From Eurosta solidaginis (lineage: Eukaryota; Arthropoda; Insecta; Diptera; Tephritidae): DNA of 64,000 nucleotides. The notes under the pieces are model-generated. The model saw only the letters and a list, made by a program, of their open reading frames with translations. It ran no database searches and was not told the DNA's origin. The stretch covers positions 83,475,675-83,539,674 of the forward strand of contig NC_090322.1 of the NCBI RefSeq assembly GCF_040869045.1, in the 5' to 3' direction. Of this stretch, positions 27,800 through 37,334 are shown one piece after another. The translations under genes were made by a program, and so were the position numbers. Each line of letters begins with the position of its first letter. Within the stretch, counting starts at the first letter, position 1.

Positions 27800-28640
27800 A
27801 AAGGATATACAACGAGAAACAACGTTTGACAACCTTTAAACAGTTTTAGTAACTATCTCAAAAATTGTCGCTCTGATGCAAACAACTGATGAGTTATCTA
27901 CTTAAATTTGTTGAACAAAACGACTTACGTATTTTAAGCATGCTAACCTTTAGTCCGGTAAGCAAATAAAAAAAAAAACGCAATATGTAGGCTACACGAG
28001 AACGGAGACGTCGAGTAACCAAAACAAATGCGTTAAACAAATTCCTACACGTTATTTATCAATTTAACTCTAGAATTAAAGGATATACAACGAGAAACAA
28101 CGTTTGACAACCTTTAAACAGTTTTAATAACTATCTCAAAAATTGTCGCTCTGATGCAAACAACTGATGAGTTATCTACTTAAATTTGTTGAACAAAACG
28201 ACTTACGTATTTTAAGCATGCTAACCTTTAGTCCGGTAAGCAAATTAAAAAAAAAAACGCAATATGTAGGCTACACGAGAACGGAGACGTCGAGTAACCA
28301 AAACAAATGCGTTAAACAAATTCCTACACGTTATTTATCAATTTAACTCTAGAATTAAAGGATATACAACGTTTGACAACCTTTAAACAGTTTTAATAAC
28401 TATCTCAAAAATTGTCGCTCTGATGCAAACAACTGATGAGTTATCTACTTAAATTTGTTGAACAAAACGACTTACGTATTTTAAGCATGCTAACCTTTAG
28501 CCCGGTAAGCAAATTAAAAAAAACGCAATATGTAGGCTACACGAGAACGGAGACGTCGAGTAAACAAAACAAATGCGTTAAACAAATTCCTACACGTTAT
28601 TTATAAATTTAACTCTAGAATTAAAGGATATACAACGAGA
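27800..28640. repeat. Partial third copy of part of the 3.05-kb unit
   Basis: gttttagtaac at about 27842, the 10-bp-deleted monomer at 28360 and ttataaattt at about 28601 repeat the same ordered variants found in the two upstream units, but at an offset of 2769 bp (about ten monomers). One unit variant, atagaac, is absent here: this copy has atacaac. The similarity fades by about 28.7 kb. I read this as an older or partially converted copy of the block. Confidence 0.7.
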
Positions 28641-31600
28641 AACAACGTTTGACAACCTTTAAACAGTTTTAATAACTATCTCAAAAATTGTCGCTCTGAT
28701 GCAAACAACTGATGAGTTATCTACTTAAATTTGTTGAACAAAACGACTTACGTATTTTAAGCATGCTAACCTTTAGCCCGGTAAGCAAATTAAAAAAAAA
28801 CGCAATATGTAGGCTACACGAGAGCGGATACGTCGAGTAACCAAAACAAATGCGTTAAACAAATTCGTACACGTTATTTATCAATTTAACTCTAGAACTA
28901 AAGGATATACAACGAGAAACAACGTTTGACAACCTTTAAACAGTTTTAATAACTATCTCAAAAATTGTCGCTCTGATGCAAACAACTGATGAGTTATCTA
29001 CTTAAATTTGTTGAACAAAACGACTTACGTATTTTAAGCATGCTAACCTTTAGTCCGGTAAGCAAATTAAAAAAAAAACGCAATATGTAGGCTACACGAG
29101 AACGGAGACGTCGAGTAACCAAAACAAATGCGTTAAACAAATTCCTACACGTTATTTATCAATTTAACTCTAGAATTAAAGGATATACAACGAGAAACAA
29201 CGTTTGACAACCTTTAAACAGTTTTAATAACTATCTCAAAAATTGTCGCTCTGATGCAAACAACTGATGAGTTATCTACTTAAATTTGTTGAACAAAACG
29301 ACTTACGTATTTTAAGCATGCTAACCTTTAGCCCGGTAAGCAAATTAAAAAAAAACGCAATATGTAGGCTACACGAGAACGGAGACGTCGAGTAACCAAA
29401 ACAAATGCGTTAAAAAAATTCGTACACGTTATTTATCAATTTAACTCTAGAATTAAAGGATATACAACGAGAAACAACGTTTGACAACCTTTAAACAGTT
29501 TTAATAACTATCTCAAAAATTGTCGCTCTGATGCAAACAACTGATGAGTTATCTACTTAAATTTGTTGAACAAAACGACTTACGTATTTTAAGCATGCTA
29601 ACCTTTAGTCCGGTAAGCAAATTAAAAAAAAAACGCAATATGTAGGCTACACGAGAACGGAGACGTCGAGTAACCAAAACAAACGCGTTAAACAAATTCC
29701 TACACGTTATTTATCAATTTAACTCTAGAATTAAAGGATATACAACGAGAAACAACGTTTGACAACCTTTAAACAGTTTTAATAACTATCTCAAAAATTG
29801 TCGCTCTGATGCAAACAACTGATGAGTTATCTACTTAAATTTGTTGAACAAAACGACTTACGTATTCTAAGCATGCTAACCTTTAGCCCGGTAAGCAAAT
29901 TAAAAAAAAAACGCAATATGTAGGCTACACGAGAGCGGAGACGTCGAGTAACCAAAACAAATGCGTTAAACAAATTCGTACACGTTATTTATCAATTTAA
30001 CTCTAGAATTAAAGGATATACAACGAGAAACAACGTTTGACAACCTTTAAACAGTTTTAATAACTATCTCAAAAATTGTCGCTCTGATGCAAACAACTGA
30101 TGAGTTATCTACTTAAATTTATTGAACAAAACGACTTACGTATTTTAAGCATGCTAACCTTTAGCCCGGTAAGCAAATTAAAAAAAAAACGCAATATGTA
30201 GGCTACACGAGAACGGAGACGTCGAGTAACCAAAACAAATGCGTTAAACAAATTCGTACACGTTATTTATCAATTTAACTCTAGAATTAAAGGATATACA
30301 ACGAGAAACAACGTTTGACAACCTTTAAACAGTTTTAATAACTATCTCAAAAATTGTCGCTCTGATGCAAACAACTGATGAGTTATCTACTTAAATTTGT
30401 TGAACAAAACGACTTACGTATTTTAAGCATGCTAACCTTTAGCCCGGTAAGCAAATTAAAAAAAAAACGCAATATGTAGGCTACACGAGAACGGAGACGT
30501 CGAGTAACCAAAACAAATGCGTTAAACAAATTCGTACACGTTATTTATCAATTTAACTCTAGAATTAAAGGATATACAACGAGAAACAACGTTTGACAAC
30601 CTTTAAACAGTTTTAATAACTATCTCAAAAATTGTCGCTCTGATGCAAACAACTGCTGAGTTATCTACTCAAATTTGTTGAACAAAACGACTTACGTATT
30701 TTAAGCATGCTAACCTTTAGCCCGGTAAGCAAATTAAAAAAAAAAACGCAATATGTAGGCTACACGAGAACGGAGACGTCGAGTAACCAAAACAAATGCG
30801 TTAAACAAATTCGTACACGTTATTTATCAATTTAACTCTAGATTTAAAGGATATACAACGAGAAACAACGTTTGACAACCTTTAAACAGTTTTAATAACT
30901 ATCTCAAAAATTGTCGCTCTGATGCAAACAACTGATGAGTTATCTACTCAAATTTGTTGAACAAAACGACTTACGTATTTTAAACATGCTAACCTTTAGC
31001 CCGGTAAGCAAATTAAAAAAAAACGCAATATGTAGGCTACACGAGAACGGAGACGTCGAGTAACCAAAACAAATGCGTTAAACAAATTCCTACACGTTAT
31101 TTATCAATTTAACTCTAGAATTAAAGGATATACAACGAGAAACAACGTTTGACAACCTTTAAACAGTTTTAATAACTATCTCAAAAATTGTCGCTCTGAT
31201 GCAAACAACTGATGAGTTATCTACTTAAATTTGTTGAACAAAACGACTTACGTATTTTAAGCATGCTAACCTTTAGCCCGGTAAGCAAATTAAAAAAAAA
31301 ACGCAATATGTAGGCTACACGAGAACGAAGACGTCGAGTAACCAAAACAAATGCGTTAAACAAATTCCTACACGTTATTTATCAATTTAACTCTAGAATT
31401 AAAGGATATACAACGAGAAACAACGTTTGACAACCTTTAAACAGTTTTAATAACTATCTCAAAAATTGTCGCTCTGATGCAAACAACTGATGAGTTATCT
31501 ACTTAAATTTGTTGAACAAAACGACTTACGTATTTTAAGCATGCTAACCTTTAGTCCGGTAAGCAAATTAAAAAAAAAAAACGCAATATGTAGGCTACAC

Positions 31601-34600
31601 GAGAACGGAGACGTCGAGTAACCAAAACAAATGAGTTAAACAAATTCCTACACGTTATTTATCAACTTAACTCTAGAATTAAAGGATATACAACGAGAAA
31701 CAACGTTTGACAACCTTTAAACAGTTTTAATAACTATCTCAAAAATTGTCGCTCTGATGCAAACAACTGATGAGTTATCTACATAAATTTGTTGAACAAA
31801 ACGACTTACGTATTTTAAGCATGCTAACCTTTAGCCCGGTAAGCAAATTAAAAAAAAAAAGGCAATATGTAGGCTACACGAGAACGGAGACGTCGAGTAA
31901 CCAAAACAAATGCGTTAAACAAATTCCTACACGTTATTTATCAATTTAACTCTAGAATTAAAGGATATACAACGAGAAACAACGTTTGACAACCTTTAAA
32001 CAGTTTTAATAACTATCTCAAAAATTGTCGCTCTGATGCAAACAACTGATGAGTTATCTACTTAAATTTGTTGAACAAAACGACTTACGTATTTTAAGCA
32101 TGCTAACCTTTAGCCCGGTAAGCAAATTTAAAAAAAAAAACGCAATATGTAGGCTACACGAGAACGGAGACGTCGAGTAACCAAAACAAATACGTTAAAC
32201 AAATTCCTACACGTTATTTATCAATTTAACTCTAGAATTAAAGGATATACAACGGGAAACAACGTTTGACAACCTTTAAACAGTTTTAATAACTATCTCA
32301 AAAATTGTCCTCTGATGCAAACAACTGACGAGTTATCTACTTAAATTTGTTGAACAAAACGACTTACGTATTTTAAGCATGCTAACCTTTAGCCCGGTAA
32401 GCAAATTAAAAAAAAAACGCAATATGTAGGATACACGAGAACGGAGACGTCGAGTAACCAAAAAAAATGCGTTAAACAAATTCCTATACGTTATTTATCA
32501 ATTTAACTCTAGAATTAAACGATATACAACGAGAAACAACGTTTGACAACCTTTAAACAGTTTTAATAACTATCTCAAAAATTGTCGCTCTGATGCAAAC
32601 AACTGATGAGTTATTTACTTAAATTTGTTGAACAAAACGACTTACGTATTTTAAGCATGCTAACCTTTAGCCCGGTAAGCAAATTAAAAAAAAAACGCAA
32701 TATGTAGGCTACACGAGAACGGAGACGTCGAGTAACCAAAACAAATGCGTTAAACAAATTCCTACACGTTATATATCAATTTAACTCTAGAATTAAAGGA
32801 TATACAACGAGAAACAACGTTTGACAACCTTTAAACAGTTTTAATAACTATCTCAAAAATTGTCGCTCTGATGCAAACAACTGATGAGTTATCTACTTAA
32901 ATTTGTTGAACAAAACGACTTACGTATTTTAAGCATGCTAACCTTTAGCCCGGTAAGCAAATTAAAAAAAAAACGCAATATGTAGGCTACACGAGAACGG
33001 AGACGTCGAGTAACCAAAACAAATGCGTTAAACAAATTCCTACACGTTATTTATCAATTTAACTCTAGAATTAAAGGATATACAACGAGAAACAACGTTT
33101 GACAACCTTTAAACAGTTTTAATAACTATCTCAAAAATTGTCGCTCTGATGCAAACAACTGATGAGTTATCTACTTAAATTTGTTGAACAAAACGACTTA
33201 CGTATTTTAAGCATGCTAACCTTTAGCCCGGTAAGCAAATTAAAAAAAAAACGCAATATGTAGGCTACACGAGAACGGAGACGTCAAGTAACCAAAACAA
33301 ATGCGTTAAACAAATTCCTACACGTTATTTATCAATTTAACTCTAGAATTAAAGGATATACAACGAGAAACAACGTTTGACAACCTTTAAACAGTTTTAA
33401 TAACTATCTCAAAAATTGTCGCTCTGATGCAAACAACTGATGAGTTATCTACTTAAATTTGTTGAACAAAACGACTTACGTATTTTAAGCATGCTAACCT
33501 TTAGCCCGGTAAGCAAATTAAAAAAAAACGCAATATGTAGGCTACACGAGAACGGAGACGTCGAGTAACCAAAACAAATGCGTTAAACAAATTCCTACAA
33601 GGTATTTATCAATTTAACTCTAGAATTAAAGGATATACAACGAGAAACAACGTTTGACAACCTTTAAACAGTTTTAATAACTATCTCAAAAATTGTCGCT
33701 CTGATGCAAACAACTGATGAGTTATCTACTTAAATTTGTTGAACAAAACGACTTACGTATTTTAAGCATGCTAACCTTTAGCCCGGTAAGCAAATTAAAA
33801 AAAAAAACGCAATATGTAGGCTACACGAGAACGGAGACGTCGGGTAACCAAAACAAATGCGTTAAACAAATTCCTACACGTTATTTATCAATTTAACTCT
33901 AGAATTAAAGGATATACAACGAGAAACAACGTTTGACAACCTTTAAACAGTTTTAATAACTATCTCAAAAATTGTCGCTCTGATGCAAACAACTGATGAG
34001 TTATCTACTTAAATTTGTTGAACAAAACGACTTACGTATTTTAAGCATGCTAACCTTTAGCCCGGTAAGCAAATTAAAAAAAAAAACGCAATATGTAGGC
34101 TACACGAGAACGGAGACGTCGAGTAACCAAAACAAATGCGTTAAACAAATTCCTACAGGTTATTTATCAATTTAACTCTAGAATTAAAGGATATACAACG
34201 AGAAACAACGTTTGACAACCTTTAAACAGTTTTAATAACTATCTCAAAAATTGTCGCTCTGATGCAAACAACTGATGAGATATCTACTTAAATTTGTTGA
34301 ACAAAACGGCTTACGTATTTTAAGCATGCTAACCTTTAGCCCGGTAAGCAAATTAAAAAAAAAACGCAATATGTAGGCTACACGAGAACGGAGACGTCGA
34401 GTAACCAAAACAAATGCGTTAAACAAATTCGTACACGTTATTTATCAATTTAACTCTAGAATTAAAGGATATACAACGAGAAACAACGTTTGACAACCTT
34501 TAAACAGTTTTAATAACTATCTCAAAAATTGTCGCTCTGATGCAAACAACTGATGAGTTATCTACTTAAATTTGTTGAACAAAACGACTTACGTATTTTA

Positions 34601-34636
34601 AGCATGCTAACCTTTAGCCCGGTAAGCAAATTAAAA

Positions 34637-34642
34637 AAAAAC
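34637..34642. repeat. Candidate target-site duplication, left copy
   Basis: AAAAAC directly before the element, matched by AAAAAC at 37329-37334 directly after it. The uninterrupted monomer has a single A-tract followed by acgc, so the extra c at 34642 is explained by duplication of up to six bases. Because the site is an A-run, the true length could be shorter. Confidence 0.5.
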
Positions 34643-34658
34643 AAGTAAGGAAGGTTAA

Positions 34659-34676
34659 GTTCGGGTGTAACCGAAC
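34659..34676. other. Hairpin near the element's left end
   Basis: GTTCGG (34659-34664) and CCGAAC (34671-34676) form a perfect 6-bp stem with a 6-base loop, 16 bp inside the left end of the insertion. From memory this motif (gttcgggtgtaaccgaac) is widespread in fly non-coding repeats. A terminal or subterminal hairpin is a known feature of Helitron-like elements, but this alone does not assign the class. Confidence 0.6.
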
Positions 34677-34681
34677 ATTAC

Positions 34682-34698
34682 ATACTCAGTTGAGAGCT
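34682..34698. repeat. Left subterminal inverted repeat
   Basis: ATACTCAGTTGAGAGCT is the reverse complement of the element's right terminus (37309-37328) except for a two-base CA difference. It lies 39 bp inside the left end, whereas its partner is at the very right end, so the element is asymmetrical. Confidence 0.7.
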
Positions 34699-34750
34699 AT
34701 GGTGACAACATAAGGGAAAATAACCATGTAGGAAAATGAACCGAGGGAGA

Positions 34751-36015
34751 CCCTGGAATGTGTTTGTATGACATGTGTATCAAATGAAAGGCATTAAAGA
34801 GTATTTTATGAGGGAGTGGGCCATAGTTCTATAGGTGGACGCCATTTAGGGATATAGCCATAAAGGTGGATCAGGGTTGACTCTAGAATGCGTTTGTACG
34901 ATATGGGTATCAAATGAAAGGTATTAATGAGTATTTTAAAAGGGCGTGGACCTAAGTACTATAGATGGACGCCTTTTCGAGATATCGCCGTAAAGATGGA
35001 CCAGGGGTGACTCTAGAATGCGTTTGTACGATATGGGTATCAAACGAAAGGAGTTAATGAGTATTTTAAGAGGGAGTGGGCCTTAGTTCTATAGGTGGAC
35101 GCATTTTCGAGGTATCGCAATAAAGGTGGACCAGGGGTGACTCTAGACTTTGTTTGTACGATATGGGTATCAAATGAAAGGTGTTAATGAGTATTTTTAA
35201 AAGGGAGTGGGCCTTCGTTTTATAGGTGTTCGCCTTTTCGAGATATCGCCATAAAGGTGGACCAGGGGTGACTTTAGAATTTGTTTGTATGATATGGGTA
35301 TCAAATGAAAGGTGTTAATGATTATTTTAAAAGGGCGTGGGGCTTAGTTCTATAGGTGGACCCCTTTTCGAGATATCGCCATAAAGGTGGACCAGGGGTG
35401 ACTCTAGAATTCGTTTGTGCAATATGGGTATCAAACGAAAGGAGTTAATGAGTATTTTAAGAGGGGTGGGCCTTAGTTCTATAGGTGGACGCCTTTTCGA
35501 GATATCGCCATAAAGATGGACCAGGTGTGACTCTAGAATGCGTTTGTACGATATGGGTATCAAATGAAAGGTGTTAATGAGTATTTTAAAAGGGAGTAAT
35601 CCTTAGTTCCATAGGTGAACGCCGTTTCGAGATATCGCCATAAAGGTGGACCAGGGGTGACCCTAGAATTCGTTTGTGCAATATGGGTATCAAACGAAAG
35701 GAGTTAATGAGTATTTTAAGAGGGAGTGGGCCTTTCTGGACCAGGGGTGACTCTAGACTTTGTTTGTACGATATGGGTATCAAATGAAAGGTGTTAATGA
35801 GTATTTTTTAAAGGGAGTGGGCCCTTGTTCTATAGGTGTTCGCCTTTTCGAAATATCGCCATAAAGGTGGACCAGGGTGACTCTAGAATGAGTTTGTACG
35901 ATATGGGTATCAAATTAAAGGTATTAATGAGAGTTTTAAAAGGGAGTGGTGGTAGTTGTATATGTGAAGGCGTTTTCCAGATATCGACCAAAATGTGGAC
36001 CAGGGTGGCCCAGAA
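34751..36015. repeat. 130-bp tandem array, about ten units, inside the element
   Basis: The anchor ctctagaatg (with variants) starts at 34751, 34881, 35011, 35141, 35272, 35402, 35531, 35661, 35751 and 35881, giving periods of 129-131 bp with one 90-bp unit that lacks about 40 bp. Each unit contains a gtgggcctt stretch, ctataggtggacgcc, gagatatcgccataaagg, and atgggtatcaaatgaaagg. The outermost units are the most diverged and the last decays near 36000. Short open frames on both strands here are products of the repeat and are not treated as genes. Confidence 0.92.
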
Positions 36016-36119
36016 CATCATCTGTTGGATACCGCTAATTTATTTATATATGTAATACCTGCCTAGATTTTAAGGGTTTTTTATTTCGCCCTGCAGAACT
36101 TTTTCATTTTCTTCTACTT
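36016..36119. other. Short unique AT-rich linker within the element
   Basis: Sequence between the decayed end of the 130-bp array and the first degenerate 150-bp module. I see no open frame, RNA or repeat I can support here. Confidence 0.5.
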
Positions 36120-37025
36120 AATATGGTAGGTGTCACAATCATTTTATAAAGTTTTTTCTAAAGTTATATTTCGCGTCAATAAAACAATCCAATTACCTTA
36201 CCATATTTCATCCCTTTTTTCGTATTTGGTATAGAATTATGGCATTTTTTTCATTTTTCGTAATTTTCGATATGGAAAAAGTGGGCGTGGTCATAGTCGG
36301 ATTTCGTTCATTTTTCATACCAAGATAAAGTGAGTTCAGATAAGTACGTGAACTGAGTTTAGTAAAGATATATCGATTTTTGCTCAAGTTATCGTGTTAA
36401 CGGCCATGCGGAAGGACAGACGGACGACTGTGTATAAAAACAGGGCGTGGCATCAACCGATTTCGCCCATTTTCACAGAAAACAGTTAACGCCATAAAAT
36501 CTATGCCCCTACCAAATTTCAAAAGGATTGGTTAATTTTTGTTCGACTTATGGCGTTAAAAGTATCCTAGACAAATTAAATGAAAAAGGGCGGAGCCACG
36601 CCCATTTTTAAATTTTCTTTTATTTTTGTATTTTGTTGCACCATATCATTACTGGAGTTGAATCTTGACATAATTTACTTATATACTGTAAAGATATTAA
36701 ATTTTTTGTTAAAATTTAATTTTAAAAAACATTTTTTTTTAAAGTGGGCGTGGTCCTTCTCCGATTTTGCTAATTTTTATTAAGCGTACATATAGTAATA
36801 AAAGTAACGTTCCTGCCAAATTTCATCATGATATCTTCAAAGACTGCCAAATTACAAATTGCAAAAGTTTTAAATTACCTTCTTTTAAAAGTGGGCGGTG
36901 CCACGCCCATTGTCCAAAATTTTCCTAATTTTCTATTTTGCGTCATAAGTTCAACTCATCTACCAAGTTTCGTCGCTTTATCGGTCTTTTGTAATGAATT
37001 ATCGCACTTTTTCGGTTTTTCGATA

Positions 37026-37041
37026 TTTTCGATATCGAAAA
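37026..37041. other. 16-bp perfect palindrome
   Basis: TTTTCGATATCGAAAA directly precedes the last gtgggcgtgg module. A related but broken version (ttttcgatatggaaaa) precedes the first module near 36265. Confidence 0.7.
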
Positions 37042-37161
37042 AGTGGGCGTGGTTATAGTCCGATATCGTTCATTTTAAATAGCGATCTGAGATGAGTGCT
37101 CAGGAACCTACATACCAAATTTCATCAAGATACCTCAAAATTTACTCAAGTTATCGTGTTA

Positions 37162-37187
37162 ACGGACGGACGGACGGACGGACGGAC
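37162..37187. repeat. CGGA tetranucleotide microsatellite
   Basis: About six repeats of ACGG/CGGA directly after ttatcgtgttaacgg. Tetranucleotide runs of this type near the end of an element are known in fly mini-me and DINE-1-type repeats. Family identity is not established here. Confidence 0.85.
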
Positions 37188-37308
37188 ATGGCTCAATCAA
37201 ATTTTTTTTCGATCCTGATTATTTTGATATATGGAAGTCTATATCTATCTCGATTCCTTTATATATGTACAACCAACCGTTATCCAATCAAACTTAATAT
37301 ACTCTGTG
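37188..37308. other. AT-rich 3' tail of the element
   Basis: Sequence from catggctcaatc to the right inverted repeat, including gaagtctatatctatctcg. It resembles, by memory only, the conserved 3' portion of widespread fly repeats. No gene is visible. A 93-codon frame over 37092-37373 crosses from element into satellite and is incidental. Confidence 0.5.
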
Positions 37309-37328
37309 AGCTCTGCTCAACTGAGTAT
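37309..37328. repeat. Right terminal inverted repeat
   Basis: AGCTCTGCTCAACTGAGTAT ends the insertion and pairs with 34682-34698 with a 2-base indel. It abuts the candidate target duplication. Confidence 0.7.
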
Positions 37329-37334
37329 AAAAAC
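37329..37334. repeat. Candidate target-site duplication, right copy
   Basis: AAAAAC following the element's terminal ctgagtat and leading straight into gcaatatg of the interrupted monomer. It pairs with 34637-34642. Confidence 0.5.

Larger units (their letters stand above)
1..34642. repeat. Left satellite array, ~278-bp monomer, ~124 copies
   Basis: Tandem head-to-tail array of one AT-rich monomer. The landmark atgagttatc recurs at 109, 388, 665, 943, 1221 and 1498, giving spacings of 277-279 bp, and continues without a break to the insertion. Most length variation comes from an A-tract (7-13 A) downstream of gtaagcaaatt. Each monomer carries, in order, a TTTGTT-G-AACAAA inverted repeat, AGCATGCT, the A-tract, GACGTC, TCTAGA, and three phased ACAAC motifs. 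Copies differ mostly by point changes such as cctacac/cgtacac, agcccgg/agtccgg and gaacgg/gagcgg. All copies I read have the same orientation. I do not recognise the family by name. The array contains no gene, and every span within it that is not listed separately is plain monomer. Confidence 0.98.
36120..37190. repeat. Degenerate ~150-bp repeat built on a gtgggcgtgg module
   Basis: Modules starting with gtgggcgtgg or close variants occur at 36281, 36441, about 36585, about 36744, 36891 and about 37043, with spacings of roughly 144-160 bp. Most are followed some 60-75 bp later by a taccaaatttca-like stretch (36509, about 36815, about 36961 and about 37114). Two contain ctcaagttatcgtgttaacgg (about 36382 and 37146). 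Copies are much more diverged than the upstream 130-bp units. Open frames at 36580-36783 and 36828-37058 are of low complexity and are not supported as genes. Confidence 0.7.
34643..37328. mobile_element. 2.69-kb non-autonomous repetitive element inserted in satellite
   Basis: Unrelated sequence interrupts one monomer precisely in its A-tract: satellite ends at attaaaaaaaaac (34642) and resumes at aaaaacgcaatatg (37329). No other part of the monomer is lost. AAAAAC at 34637-34642 and 37329-37334 may be a target-site duplication, although the A-rich site makes this ambiguous. The element has a hairpin near its left end, imperfect inverted repeats (34682-34698 and 37309-37328), a 130-bp tandem array, a degenerate 150-bp repeat and a CGGA microsatellite. 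No transposase, reverse transcriptase or helicase frame is visible. The arrangement of short inverted repeats plus internal tandem repeats recalls dipteran DINE-1/Helentron or mini-me-like elements, but I could not confirm a family. Orientation is unknown. Confidence 0.75.

Noticed and set aside
34244..34426. 60-codon minus-strand frame in the satellite
   Set aside because: It depends on the point changes gagatatct and acggctta in one monomer and is absent from neighbouring copies.
1..34642. CRISPR array
   Set aside because: The repeats are ~278 bp with no unique spacers, and there is no cas gene. This is a head-to-tail satellite.
35327..36021. Minus-strand frames with a repeated peptide in the 130-bp array
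   Set aside because: Peptide repetition follows the DNA repeat. The unit is usually 130 bp, so the frame breaks between units, and there is no recognisable domain.
35825..36055. 76-codon plus-strand frame at the end of the 130-bp array
   Set aside because: It runs through decayed minisatellite units opposite another random frame. No domain, signal or conserved start context is seen.
37162..37187. Telomeric repeat
   Set aside because: It is an isolated CGGA microsatellite of about six units inside the element. It does not match a known telomere motif.
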